A stretch of 64,000 bases of DNA, from contig NC_022664.1 of NCBI RefSeq assembly GCF_000485905.1, positions 1,302,001 through 1,366,000 on the forward strand, read 5' to 3'. A model generated the notes under the pieces. It was not told the DNA's origin. It searched no databases and saw nothing but the letters and a program-made list of their open reading frames with translations. Below, one piece after another: positions 20,463 to 31,530 of the stretch (position 1 is its first letter; each line of letters begins with the position of its first letter). This DNA is from Spiribacter curvatus (GTDB lineage Bacteria; Pseudomonadota; Gammaproteobacteria; Nitrococcales; Nitrococcaceae). Both the position numbers and the translations under genes were made by a program.

Positions 20463-21181
20463 CCGGGCCCGATACCACCCACCAGATACGGCTCTTCGGG
20501 ACCGGCTATCGCCCCTGCCCGTATCTCCATGACCGGCCATCGCAGTTCGACTTCGTTGACCCACGGCTGACCCCGACTCCGGCCCTTTATGACGAATTGC
20601 TCAAGAATGGCTTCCGACGCGGTGGCGAGCACCTCTATCGCAATGCCTGCCCTGGCTGTCAGCTGTGTCAGAGCATCCGTATCCCTGTGGCGCGGTTCCA
20701 GCCCCGGCGCCGACATCGGCGCTGCCGCCGGGACAATCCACATGTCTATCTCCGCAGCGTTGGGTTCCGGTATCGGCCCGAGCACTTTGATCTCTACAGT
20801 CGCTATGTCTCATCGCGCCATCCCGGTGGTGGTATGGACGACGCCGACCCGGATCTCTACTGGCAATACCTGACCTCGGACTGGTGCACCACGGAGTTCA
20901 TGGAACTCCGCGAAGCGCCGGATGATCGACTACTCGGCGTTGCGGTCACTGACGATACGGGCGCGGCGTTCTCGGCCGTCTATACCTTCTACGACCCAAG
21001 CCTCACTGAACGCAGTCTGGGGACGCTGGCGATCCTGTTGCAGATCGAGGAAGCGAGAAGACGGCAACGGGACTGGCTGTATCTCGGGTACTGGATCGAA
21101 GGCTGCCCGGGAATGGACTACAAGATTGGCTTTCGGCCGCATGAGCGGCTATCACCGAGCGGCTGGGTCGCAGACGACTAG
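20447..21181 (+). CDS. bpt: aspartate/glutamate leucyltransferase (Bpt)
   Basis: Leu-tRNA-dependent transferase of 244 residues adding Leu to N-terminal Asp or Glu (bacterial R-transferase homologue). The N-terminal Cys-containing ATE domain is seen in RPCPYLHDRPSQFDF and YRNACPGCQLCQSIRIPVARF. The C-terminal ATE domain has YTFYDPSLTERSLGTLAILLQIE and YLGYWIEGCPGMDYKIGFRPHE. Starts at ATG 20447 inside aat; a GTG at 20459 is an alternative. Together with aat, clpA and clpS nearby, both the Arg/Lys and Asp/Glu branches of the Leu/N-degron pathway are encoded within 6 kb. Confidence 0.95.
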   Translation: MAAVVTGPDTTHQIRLFGTGYRPCPYLHDRPSQFDFVDPRLTPTPALYDELLKNGFRRGGEHLYRNACPGCQLCQSIRIPVARFQPRRRHRRCRRDNPHVYLRSVGFRYRPEHFDLYSRYVSSRHPGGGMDDADPDLYWQYLTSDWCTTEFMELREAPDDRLLGVAVTDDTGAAFSAVYTFYDPSLTERSLGTLAILLQIEEARRRQRDWLYLGYWIEGCPGMDYKIGFRPHERLSPSGWVADD

Positions 21182-21193
21182 ATCCCGCCGCGA

Positions 21194-21222
21194 TTGGTGA
21201 ACGTAACCGGCTCGGGTAGAAT
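21194..21222 (+). promoter_or_regulatory. infA promoter
   Basis: TTGGTG (21194-21199), 17-base spacer, TAGAAT (21217-21222). The predicted start near 21229 leaves a leader of about 25 bases with an AGGAAGAG ribosome-binding site. Confidence 0.6.
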
Positions 21223-21253
21223 CAAGTCTTTTAATCAGGAAGAGAAAAGCTGA

Positions 21254-21472
21254 ATGGCGAAGGAAGAGAATATTCGTATGCAGGGCACCATCACTGAGGT
21301 GATGCCCAACACTATGTTCCGCGTCGAGCTGGAGAACGGCCACATTGTCACCGCCCATATATCCGGAAAGATGCGTAAGCACTACATCCGGATCCTGCGC
21401 GGCGACAAGGTGACCGTCGAGCTCACGCCCTATGATCTCAACAAAGGGCGTATCGTTTTCCGAGCCCGCTGA
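21254..21472 (+). CDS. infA: translation initiation factor IF-1
   Basis: OB-fold protein of 72 residues, the exact family length, binding the ribosomal A site during initiation. The sequence [20 protein letters not shown] through [13 protein letters not shown] and the ending GRIVFRAR are diagnostic. It has its own promoter and the AGGAAGAG ribosome-binding site. Placement between aat/bpt and clpA is the conserved gammaproteobacterial neighbourhood. The stop is 6 bases from the convergent clpA stop. Confidence 0.98.
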   Translation: MAKEENIRMQGTITEVMPNTMFRVELENGHIVTAHISGKMRKHYIRILRGDKVTVELTPYDLNKGRIVFRAR

Positions 21473-21493
21473 GCCGGCCTACTCGACCGGCTC
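21471..21493. terminator. hairpin spanning the infA and clpA stop codons
   Basis: GAGCCGG (21471-21477) pairs with CCGGCTC (21487-21493) around a 9-base loop that contains the clpA stop. No T tract follows on either strand, so termination ability is doubtful. Confidence 0.3.
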
Positions 21494-23749
21494 CGGTGTC
21501 TCGATGTGGAAGGCCAGCGATTCACCGGTATCATCCAGATCGACACTGACATGCCCACCGTTGGTCAGCTTGCCAAACAGTAGCTCGTCCGCCAGCTCAC
21601 GCTTGAGCCGATCCTGGATGAGGCGGGCCATTGGCCGAGCACCCATCTTCGGATCATAGCCCTGCTCCGCGAGCCAGTCCCGGGCCGGGTCACTGACCGC
21701 GAGCGTGACCCGCTTGTCGGCCAGCTGGTGTCGTAGATCACGGATGAACTTGTCCGCCACCCGCTGGATGACCTCCGGCGCCAGACCATTGAACTGGATA
21801 ATCGCATCCATCCGGTTACGGAACTCCGGCGTGAACTGCTTGCGGATCACCTCGATCTGATCGCTGCTCTGATCCTGCGGTGTGAACCCGATCGTCCGCC
21901 GGCTCTGCTCTTCGGCGCCGGCGTTGGTGGTCATCACCAGGATCACGTTACGGAAGTCCGCATGGCGGCCGTTATTATCGGTCAGCGAGCCGTGATCCAT
22001 GACCTGTAGCAGCAGGTTGAACACGTCCGGATGCGCTTTTTCGATCTCGTCGAGCAGCACGACGGAGTGGGGGTGCTTGAGCACCTCCTCGGTCAGCAGC
22101 CCGCCCTGATCAAAACCGACATACCCCGGCGGTGCACCAATCAGCCGTGACACCGTGTGCCGCTCCATGTACTCCGACATATCGAAGCGGATCAGGTTGA
22201 TCCCCATGGTCTCGGCGAGCTGCCGTGTGACCTCGGTCTTGCCGACACCGGTGGGTCCGGCGAACAGGAAGCTGCCCACCGGCTTGCCGGTATCACGCAG
22301 CCCGGCGCGCGACATCTTGATGGTCGTGGCAAGGGTATCGATCGCCTCGTCCTGACCAAAGATGGTCCGCTTGAGATCCTTTTCCATCGTCTCCAGCAGC
22401 CGCATGTCCGACGTCGACACCCGCTTGGGAGGAATCCGTGCGATTTTCGCGATGATCGTCTCCACATCGCTGACACTGACCGTCTTTTTTTTCTTCGACG
22501 GCGGCAGCAGACGCAGATTGGCGCCCGCCTCATCAATCACGTCGATCGCCTTGTCGGGCAGGAACCGGTCACTGATGTACTTGGCTGCCAGCTCCGCCGC
22601 CGACTCCAGGGCCGGATGTGTGAACCGCACGCCGTGATGCTGTTCGAACCGATCCTTGAGCCCACGCAGGATCTGCACCGTTTCCTCGACGGTTGGCTCG
22701 GCAACGTCGATCTTCTGGAAGCGCCGCGCCAGTGCCCGATCCTTCTCGAACACGCTGCGATACTCCTGATAGGTCGTCGAACCGATGCACTTGAGCTCAC
22801 CACTCGCGAGCATGGGCTTGAGGAGGTTCGACGCGTCCATGACTCCACCGGATGCCGACCCGGCACCAATGATGGTGTGGATCTCGTCGATGAAAAGGAT
22901 CGCGTGCTGCTGCTTTTTAAGCTGTGCAAGCAGGCCCTTCAGCCGCTTTTCAAAGTCACCCCGATACTTCGTACCGGCCACCAGCGCCCCCATGTCGAGG
23001 GAATAGATCGTGGCATCGGCGAGCACATCCGGGACCTCATCGTCCTCGATGAGCTTGGCCAGACCCTCGGCGATGGCGGTCTTGCCGACGCCGGCCTCAC
23101 CGACATAGAGCGGGTTGTTCTTACGCCGACGGCAGAGGATCTGGATGGTCCGCTCAACCTCGAACTTGCGACCGATCAGGGGATCGGTCCGCCCCTGACG
23201 GGCCCGGTTGTTGAGGTTGGTCGCGAAGCTCTCCAGCGGATTGGTGCTCTCGCCATCTTCGCTGACCTCACCCTCTTCGCGCGATGACTCGGATTCGCCA
23301 CCGCCTTCCTCACTGCTGCCCTTGGAGACGCCGTGGGAAATGAAATTCACCGCATCAAGCCGGGAAATGTTCTGCTTGTGGAGGAAATACACAGCCTGCG
23401 ACTCCTGCTCGCTGAAGATCGCCACCACCACATTAGCGCCACTCACTTCCTTCTTGCCGGACGACTGGACGTGCAGGATCGCCCGCTGCAACACCCGCTG
23501 GAACCCCAGTGTGGGCTGCGTCTCGCGGTTGTCGTTGGCCGGTAGCAGCGGTGTCGTCTCATCGAGGAACGCCTCGAGATCCTGCCGCAGGGTCTCGAGA
23601 TCGGCCTCGCAGGCGCGCAGCACCTCGAGCGCCGCCGGGTTGTCGGTCAGCGCGAGGAGGAGATGCTCCACGGTAAGGAACTCATGACGCTTGTCACGCG
23701 CTTCCTTGAAGGCGAGGTTCAACGTGAATTCCAGCTCTTTGCTCAGCAT
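21479..23749 (-). CDS. clpA: ATP-dependent Clp protease ATP-binding subunit ClpA
   Basis: Class I Hsp100 unfoldase of 756 residues that feeds ClpP. The N domain (residues 1-145, LSKELEFTLNLAFKEARDKRHEFLTVEHLLLAL) is the ClpS docking site. AAA-1 has Walker A GEAGVGKTAIAEGLA near residue 220, and AAA-2 has GPTGVGKTEVTRQLA near residue 500. There is no ClpB-type middle coiled coil. An acidic/Ser linker (GGGESESSREEGEVSEDGES) joins the N domain to AAA-1. The gene lies downstream of clpS on the same strand, with a 58-base gap. clpP is not in the window. Confidence 0.97.
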   Translation of the reverse strand: MLSKELEFTLNLAFKEARDKRHEFLTVEHLLLALTDNPAALEVLRACEADLETLRQDLEAFLDETTPLLPANDNRETQPTLGFQRVLQRAILHVQSSGKKEVSGANVVVAIFSEQESQAVYFLHKQNISRLDAVNFISHGVSKGSSEEGGGESESSREEGEVSEDGESTNPLESFATNLNNRARQGRTDPLIGRKFEVERTIQILCRRRKNNPLYVGEAGVGKTAIAEGLAKLIEDDEVPDVLADATIYSLDMGALVAGTKYRGDFEKRLKGLLAQLKKQQHAILFIDEIHTIIGAGSASGGVMDASNLLKPMLASGELKCIGSTTYQEYRSVFEKDRALARRFQKIDVAEPTVEETVQILRGLKDRFEQHHGVRFTHPALESAAELAAKYISDRFLPDKAIDVIDEAGANLRLLPPSKKKKTVSVSDVETIIAKIARIPPKRVSTSDMRLLETMEKDLKRTIFGQDEAIDTLATTIKMSRAGLRDTGKPVGSFLFAGPTGVGKTEVTRQLAETMGINLIRFDMSEYMERHTVSRLIGAPPGYVGFDQGGLLTEEVLKHPHSVVLLDEIEKAHPDVFNLLLQVMDHGSLTDNNGRHADFRNVILVMTTNAGAEEQSRRTIGFTPQDQSSDQIEVIRKQFTPEFRNRMDAIIQFNGLAPEVIQRVADKFIRDLRHQLADKRVTLAVSDPARDWLAEQGYDPKMGARPMARLIQDRLKRELADELLFGKLTNGGHVSVDLDDTGESLAFHIETPEPVE

Positions 23750-23807
23750 CGATATCTCACTTGCAATCTTGTTGGGAAAACCCGGTTGCGCCCGGTCGGT
23801 AAAGCAA

Positions 23808-24128
23808 TCAGGCCGGTTCCAGCGTACACATCAGTGGATGATCATTCTCACGTGCGTAGTCGTTGACCTGATCCACCTTGGTTTCCGCGACGTCTCGGCT
23901 GAACTCCCCGCAGACACCCTTACCCCGGGTGTGGACATGCAGCATGACCTGTGTGGCCTGCTCCCGATCCATGCGGAAGAACGTCTGGAGGACCTCGACG
24001 ACAAACTCCATCGGCGTGTAGTCATCATTCAACAGCACGACACGATAGAGCGGCGGTTGCTTGACGCTCGGTTCACTTTCTTTGACCGATAAATCGTCGT
24101 CGCGTTTCGGATCGTTCTCTTCGCTCAT
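23808..24128 (-). CDS. clpS: ClpAP adaptor protein ClpS
   Basis: N-degron recognition adaptor of 106 residues handing Leu/Phe/Tyr/Trp N-end substrates to ClpA. A flexible acidic N-terminal tail is followed by the core [20 protein letters not shown], whose Asn-Asp and Met form the N-end pocket, and the [20 protein letters not shown] helix region. The ATG at 24128 is chosen over a TTG one codon earlier. It heads the clpS-clpA unit. It is the reader for the marks made by aat and bpt. Confidence 0.96.
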   Translation of the reverse strand: MSEENDPKRDDDLSVKESEPSVKQPPLYRVVLLNDDYTPMEFVVEVLQTFFRMDREQATQVMLHVHTRGKGVCGEFSRDVAETKVDQVNDYARENDHPLMCTLEPA

Positions 24129-24207
24129 CAACCGTTCATCCCAAGGGCTTCACATCTGGATATGAGGACACTTCCCGTCGAGTAAAAGGTCCATCGGGCA
24201 TCCTCAG

Positions 24208-24216
24208 TGTTATTAT
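24208..24216 (+). promoter_or_regulatory. extended -10 promoter of mnmA, probably leaderless
   Basis: TGTTATTAT is an extended -10 element ending 6 bases before the mnmA ATG. No Shine-Dalgarno sequence is present, so transcription should begin at or next to the ATG at 24223. Confidence 0.5.
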
Positions 24217-24222
24217 TTCATC

Positions 24223-25344
24223 ATGCAGCGCACATCACACGTCATTGTCGGGCTGTCGGGCGGTGTCGACTCCGCGGTCAGCGCCTGGTTGCTCAAAGAG
24301 CAGGGCTACCGGGTCGAGGGCCTGTTCATGAAGAACTGGGAAGACGACGACACCGACACCTATTGCAGCGCCGAAACCGACCATGCCGACGCGAGGCAGG
24401 TCGCAGACGCCCTTGGAATCCCATTGCATCGGGCCAATTTCGCCGCGCAGTACCGGGCAGAGGTATTCGATCACTGCCTGCGCGAGTTCCGCGCCGGCCG
24501 CACCCCGAATCCAGACATCCTGTGCAATCAGCGTATCAAGTTCCGGGCATTCCTCGACCACGCGCGCCGGCTCGGTGCCGATGCCGTCGCCACTGGCCAT
24601 TACGCCAGCGTGGGCGGCGAGCCGGGCGCACGGACACTGCGTCGCGCAGCCGATGCCAACAAGGATCAGACTTACTTCCTCTACACACTTGGCCAGGAAC
24701 AGCTCGAGGCGGCGATCTTTCCGCTCGCTGACCTGAGCAAGCCGGCGGTCCGGCGGCTGGCTGATGAGGCCGGGTTCGAGAACTTCGACAAGCCCGACAG
24801 CACCGGCATCTGTTTTATCGGTGAGCGCGATTTTCAGGGCTTTCTGAGCCGCTATATCGACAGTACGCCAGGGGCAGTCGTGACGCCCGAGGGTGATACG
24901 GTCGGTCGGCATGACGGACTTGCGTTCTACACCCTCGGCCAGCGTCGCGGCCTGAACCTGGGGGGGCATGCAGCGCGCCCGGGGCTGCCCTGGTATGTCG
25001 CCGACAAGGATATGACCACCAACCAGCTGATCGTCGTACAGGGACACGATCATCCGGCACTCATGAACGATGGCCTCATCGCGGCGGACTGGCACTGGGT
25101 CGACGGCCGTGGCCCCGCGGCACCCATCCGCTGTACCGCCCGACTGCGGCATCGCCACGTCGATCAGCCCGGGTGGCTGACGCCGCTCACGGCGGGCCGC
25201 CGCAGACTGATTTTCGATCATCCGCAGCGCGCCGTGGCGCCCGGGCAGTCAGTGGTCATCTACGACGGTGGGGACTGCCTGGGCGGTGGCATCATCGAGA
25301 CGCGTCTTCCGGTGGCGGGGAGCCCGATCAGTGGCGTCGCCTGA
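24223..25344 (+). CDS. mnmA: tRNA-specific 2-thiouridylase MnmA
   Basis: Enzyme of 373 residues that makes the s2U34 modification in Glu, Gln and Lys tRNAs, using ATP and sulfur relayed by TusE. The PP-loop GLSGGVDSAVSAWLL is at about residues 10-24. The catalytic cysteines are in NPDILCNQRIKF (about residue 100) and STGICFIGERDF (about residue 196). C-terminal beta-barrel domains are complete. The gene overlaps hflD by 14 bases, a conserved operon. No leader is expected, from the promoter position. Confidence 0.96.
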   Translation: MQRTSHVIVGLSGGVDSAVSAWLLKEQGYRVEGLFMKNWEDDDTDTYCSAETDHADARQVADALGIPLHRANFAAQYRAEVFDHCLREFRAGRTPNPDILCNQRIKFRAFLDHARRLGADAVATGHYASVGGEPGARTLRRAADANKDQTYFLYTLGQEQLEAAIFPLADLSKPAVRRLADEAGFENFDKPDSTGICFIGERDFQGFLSRYIDSTPGAVVTPEGDTVGRHDGLAFYTLGQRRGLNLGGHAARPGLPWYVADKDMTTNQLIVVQGHDHPALMNDGLIAADWHWVDGRGPAAPIRCTARLRHRHVDQPGWLTPLTAGRRRLIFDHPQRAVAPGQSVVIYDGGDCLGGGIIETRLPVAGSPISGVA

Positions 25345-25948
25345 GCAGGAGCGTACCGAGGCGCTCGGCGCCGTCTTTCAGGCCCTCGGCGAAGTCCGCT
25401 CGATTGCCGAACGGGGACAGCATGATGCGACTCGCACCGAGACCTGCCTGCGCGGACTGCTGGGCGATTACTCGGGGTCGGTGGAAACGCTTTATGGCGG
25501 TCCCGGGGCCCTCGATACAGGCCTGAGGGACCTGGTGAATCACCTCTCGAAACCCGAATCCATGCATCTGACCCGTTACATGATCGGCGTCCTGCAACTC
25601 GAGCGGCGGATCCGGCGTGACAGGCACCGTCTGCCGGCAATCGCTGGTGGTCTGGAGCGCGCTCGCAGTCAGGCGGACTATTTCGGCCGGATCGACCATG
25701 ACAGTGTCATCCACCATCTTGGCGATCTCTACAGCGAGCACATCAGCCCGCTGCGGCCGCGGATCCTTGTCCAGGGTCACGCCACCTATCTACAGGGGAC
25801 GCGCAATGCCGCGCTCATCCGCGGATTGCTGCTCGCCGCGATCCGCGCGGCGGGGATCTGGCAGATGAACGGCGGCGGCCGCCTGAGGCTTGTATTCGGC
25901 CGGCGGGCGATCATCGAGTCAGCAGAGGCGATACTGACCGCGCATTGA
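25331..25948 (+). CDS. hflD: high frequency lysogenization protein HflD homologue
   Basis: Helical, membrane-peripheral protein of 205 residues (E. coli HflD has 213) of incompletely known cellular role. In E. coli it was found through effects on lambda CII. Recognised from ALGAVFQALGEVRSIAERG, the middle SVETLYGG and LTRYMIGVLQLERRI, and LRPRILVQGHATYL near the end. I choose the GTG at 25331 (VASPEQERTEAL), with GGGGAG at 25317-25322 as its ribosome-binding site 8 bases upstream. Longer starts lie inside mnmA and add no family sequence. Confidence 0.88.
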   Translation: MASPEQERTEALGAVFQALGEVRSIAERGQHDATRTETCLRGLLGDYSGSVETLYGGPGALDTGLRDLVNHLSKPESMHLTRYMIGVLQLERRIRRDRHRLPAIAGGLERARSQADYFGRIDHDSVIHHLGDLYSEHISPLRPRILVQGHATYLQGTRNAALIRGLLLAAIRAAGIWQMNGGGRLRLVFGRRAIIESAEAILTAH

Positions 25949-26077
25949 CCGCCGTCGGCGGCCTGCGAAGCGCATGCCCTTGTGGTCATGCGTCATGTAA
26001 AATGACAGATTCAGACGGGTCGATGGACCCATTACAACGGTCGTGCATGGTGCGCACGCCGATTCCGGGAGGAAGTC

Positions 26078-28831
<2,754 letters not shown>

Positions 28832-28855
28832 ACCACCGCCATCCGGCGGAGACAG

Positions 28856-28884
28856 AAAACCCGGCCATGTGGCCGGGTTTTTTT
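28856..28884. terminator. bidirectional terminator between acnA and tpx
   Basis: AAAA, stem CCCGGCC (28860-28866), loop ATGT, GGCCGGG (28871-28877), then seven T. The A and T runs on both sides allow it to end acnA on the plus strand and tpx on the minus strand. Confidence 0.92.
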
Positions 28885-28957
28885 ATGCTCGAATGACAGT
28901 CCCGATGACGCGGTCGCGGACCCACCGACAATGGCGGGGCGAGCAATCACCCGTCGA

Positions 28958-29467
28958 TCAGCCCGCCGACTCGAGTGCCGCCAGGGCCGCGTCGTAATCC
29001 GGCTCCTGGCGGATTTCGGGGACAAGATCGCGGTAGACCACGACATCATGGGTGTCCAGCACCAAGACCGCGCGGGCGGTGAGGCCCGCCATTGGGCCAT
29101 CGACCTGAAGGATGCCGTAGTCGGTGGCAAAGCGTCGGTCGCGCATCATCGACAGAGCCTCAACGGCCTCGATGCCCTCGATCTCGCAGAACCGCGCCAT
29201 GGCAAAGGGCAAGTCGGCGGAGATGTTGAGCACCACGGTGTTCTCGAGCGCCGCCGCGCGCTGGTTGAACTGCCGCGCGGACATCGCGCAGGTCGGTGTA
29301 TCCAAGCTGGGGACAATGCTGAGTACCTTGCGCAGGCCGGCGTAGTCCGCCAGGGAGACGTCGCTCAGGTCCTTACGGGTCAGTTTGAAATCCGGGGCCG
29401 GGCTGCCCACGGCCGGCAGGTCACCATTGATATGCACGGTCTCGCCGCGTCGGGTAATCGTGGTCAT
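28958..29467 (-). CDS. tpx: thiol peroxidase (Tpx-type peroxiredoxin)
   Basis: Atypical 2-Cys peroxiredoxin of 169 residues reducing lipid and hydrogen peroxides with thioredoxin. The peroxidatic Cys is in PSLDTPTCAMSARQFN (about residue 60), and the resolving Cys is in ARFCEIEGIEAVEALS (about residue 92), the same spacing as in E. coli Tpx. The ATG at 29467 has a GGAGAG ribosome-binding site and matches the family start. An upstream in-frame start would add 17 unrelated residues. Divergent from mmsA, with a large palindrome between them. Confidence 0.93.
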   Translation of the reverse strand: MTTITRRGETVHINGDLPAVGSPAPDFKLTRKDLSDVSLADYAGLRKVLSIVPSLDTPTCAMSARQFNQRAAALENTVVLNISADLPFAMARFCEIEGIEAVEALSMMRDRRFATDYGILQVDGPMAGLTARAVLVLDTHDVVVYRDLVPEIRQEPDYDAALAALESAG

Positions 29468-29579
29468 GTCGTGCTCTCCATTCACCGCGGTTGAGGCAGC
29501 GTGGGCGATTGGCCCCATCGCGGCGGCGTCTGATTGTTTTAATCGCTTTCCACCACACGCTTGGGCGATAGGATAAACG

Positions 29580-29610
29580 TGTGACGATCGCGCACAAGGT
29601 TATCGTCACA
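29580..29610. promoter_or_regulatory. operator-like inverted repeat upstream of mmsA
   Basis: TGTGACGAT (29580-29588) and ATCGTCACA (29602-29610) form a perfect 9-base inverted repeat with a 13-base spacer. The right arm overlaps the expected -35 position for a TACACT -10 at 29624-29629, which fits a repressor site. The regulator is unknown. Confidence 0.55.
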
Positions 29611-29660
29611 TGGTCTGAGTCGCTACACTCGCCCGTGGAGAGACCATAGGAGGAGAGACC

Positions 29661-31199
29661 ATGGCCACCGCATCCCAGGACGCCACCGCCACCGGCGAGA
29701 TCGGCCACTTCATCAACGGCGAAGCCGCCGCCGGTGCCACCGGCGGCCGCACTCACCCCATCTACAACCCTGCGACAGGGGCGCGGACTCATTCGGTCGC
29801 GCTCGCCTCGGTCGATGAGGTGGAGCATGCCATCGCCCATGCCACCGCCGCGCAGATCGCGTGGGGGGCCACGCCCCCGCTGCGTCGGGCGCGGGTCATG
29901 TTCCGCTTCAAGGAACTGATCGAGCGTCACCACGACCGGCTGGCCGAGTGCATCACCCGCGAGCACGGCAAGACCTTCTCCGACGCCAGGGGTGAGGTGG
30001 TCCGCGGCCTGGAGGTCGTCGAGTTCGCCTGCGGCATTCCGCATCTGATCAAAGGTGAGCACTCGCCCAACGTCGGCACCGACGTGGACAGCCACTCCAT
30101 GCAACAGCCCGTGGGCGTGTGTGCCGGCATCACGCCGTTCAACTTCCCCGTCATGGTGCCGCTGTGGATGGCGCCCGTGGCGCTCGCCTGCGGGAATAGT
30201 TTTATCCTCAAGCCCTCGGAGAAGGATCCGTCGGCGAGCATGCTGCTGGCGGAACTACTCAAGGAGGCCGGCCTGCCCGATGGCGTGTTGAACGTCGTCA
30301 ACGGTGATAAGGAGGCCGTCGATGTCCTGCTGACCGATCCGCGGGTTGGCGCCATCAGCTTCGTGGGCTCCACGCCGATCGCCCAATATATCTATTCCAC
30401 CGGATCGGCCCACGGCAAGCGCGTCCAGGCCCTCGGGGGCGCCAAGAATCATGCCGTGGTCATGCCCGATGCCGACATGGAGCAGACCGTGGACGCCCTC
30501 ATGGGCGCCGCCTACGGCTCGGCCGGTGAGCGCTGCATGGCGATCTCGGTCGCCGTTCCAGTCGGCGAAGAGACCGCCGATCGCTTGGTGGCGGGTCTGG
30601 AGGCCCGTCTCAAGACCCTCACCATCGGCGACGGCCTCAGCAAGCCCGAGCCCGAAATGGGCCCGCTGGTCACCCGCGAGCACCGCGACAAAGTCGCCAG
30701 CTATCTCGATATCGGCACTGCCGAAGGGGCTGAGCTTGTCGTTGATGGCCGGCGGGGCGATTTCCCGGGAGACGATACAAGCGACGGGTTCTTCATCGGC
30801 GGCTCTCTGTTCGATCGCGTCCGCCCGGGCATGCGTGTACACAGCGAAGAGATTTTCGGCCCTGTCCTCAGCGTGGTCCGCGCCGCCGACTTCGAAGCGG
30901 CCCTCGGCGTCGTCAATGGCCACGAATACGCCAACGGCACGGCCATTTTCACCCGCGATGGCGATGCCGCCCGCACCTATAGCGAGCGCGTCGAAGTGGG
31001 CATGGTCGGCGTTAACGTCCCAATCCCAGTGCCGATGGCCTTCCACAGCTTCGGTGGCTGGAAGCAGTCGCGCTTTGGCATCCTCCACGCCCATGGGCCG
31101 GACGCGGTCCGCTTCTACACCCAGATGAAGACCGTCACCAGCCGCTGGCCGAAGGGCGTGCGCGACGGCGGGAGCCAGTTCGTGATGCCAACGATGTAA
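29661..31199 (+). CDS. mmsA: CoA-acylating methylmalonate-semialdehyde dehydrogenase
   Basis: NAD-dependent aldehyde dehydrogenase of 512 residues converting (methyl)malonate semialdehyde to propionyl- or acetyl-CoA in valine, beta-alanine and inositol breakdown. It has FINGEAAAGATGGRTHPIYNPATG at the start, AGITPFNFPVMVPLWM in the cofactor domain, and the catalytic Cys in YGSAGERCMAIS near residue 290. The usual ALDH Glu general base is absent, as in this family (GGAKNHAVVMPD). A strong AGGAGGAGAG ribosome-binding site is present. No valine-pathway partner gene lies beside it, so the substrate is not settled. A terminator follows. Confidence 0.94.
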   Translation: MATASQDATATGEIGHFINGEAAAGATGGRTHPIYNPATGARTHSVALASVDEVEHAIAHATAAQIAWGATPPLRRARVMFRFKELIERHHDRLAECITREHGKTFSDARGEVVRGLEVVEFACGIPHLIKGEHSPNVGTDVDSHSMQQPVGVCAGITPFNFPVMVPLWMAPVALACGNSFILKPSEKDPSASMLLAELLKEAGLPDGVLNVVNGDKEAVDVLLTDPRVGAISFVGSTPIAQYIYSTGSAHGKRVQALGGAKNHAVVMPDADMEQTVDALMGAAYGSAGERCMAISVAVPVGEETADRLVAGLEARLKTLTIGDGLSKPEPEMGPLVTREHRDKVASYLDIGTAEGAELVVDGRRGDFPGDDTSDGFFIGGSLFDRVRPGMRVHSEEIFGPVLSVVRAADFEAALGVVNGHEYANGTAIFTRDGDAARTYSERVEVGMVGVNVPIPVPMAFHSFGGWKQSRFGILHAHGPDAVRFYTQMKTVTSRWPKGVRDGGSQFVMPTM

Positions 31200-31305
31200 T
31201 CAAGGCCGGGCACATCCCTGCTCATGCTGAGCTCCCGTTCCCTACGAGCCCCATTGAGGGCCTCAGGATCCGGGCGCTGATTCCGACAACGGGCGACGGA
31301 CCACT

Positions 31306-31332
31306 AAAAACCCGGCCATGAGCCGGGTTTTT
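31306..31332. terminator. bidirectional terminator between mmsA and the TRAP-amidase unit
   Basis: AAAAA, stem CCCGGC (31311-31316), loop CATGA, GCCGGG (31322-31327), then TTTTT. It can end mmsA on the plus strand and the small membrane protein transcript on the minus strand. The core is nearly identical to the terminator at 28856-28884. Confidence 0.9.
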
Positions 31333-31365
31333 GTATTAGACCCTTCAGAGGGACTGAAACGCCCG

Positions 31366-31530
31366 CTAGCTTCTTTTTACGGCAAGATGTCGCCACATAT
31401 CATACGTCGCCAGCACCGCGCACCCAATAATCGCGATCATCAGATCGATATGCGGCACGAAAAGCGGCACCACCAACAGGAACGCGCCGAGCATCAGTAA
31501 CGCGATCACCGCCATAACCCGATCCATCAT
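31366..31530 (-). CDS. 54-residue two-span membrane protein, unrecognised
   Basis: Short open frame read directly from the minus strand, beginning MMDRVMAVIALLMLGAFLLV and ending MWRHLAVKRS. It shows two hydrophobic spans (about residues 5-25 and 29-44) separated by a short VPHID turn, with a basic C terminus, so an N-in/C-in hairpin is likely. The ATG overlaps the amidase TGA as ATGA, which predicts coupled translation. A terminator lies about 35 bases after its stop. It is thus the last gene of the TRAP-amidase operon. I do not recognise the family; a small accessory subunit of the transporter is one guess. Confidence 0.7.
   Translation of the reverse strand: MMDRVMAVIALLMLGAFLLVVPLFVPHIDLMIAIIGCAVLATYDMWRHLAVKRS

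Noticed and set aside
22157-23287. 376-codon plus-strand frame opposite clpA
   Set aside because: Composition is typical of an antisense shadow and the clpA reading frame is fully supported by its domains.
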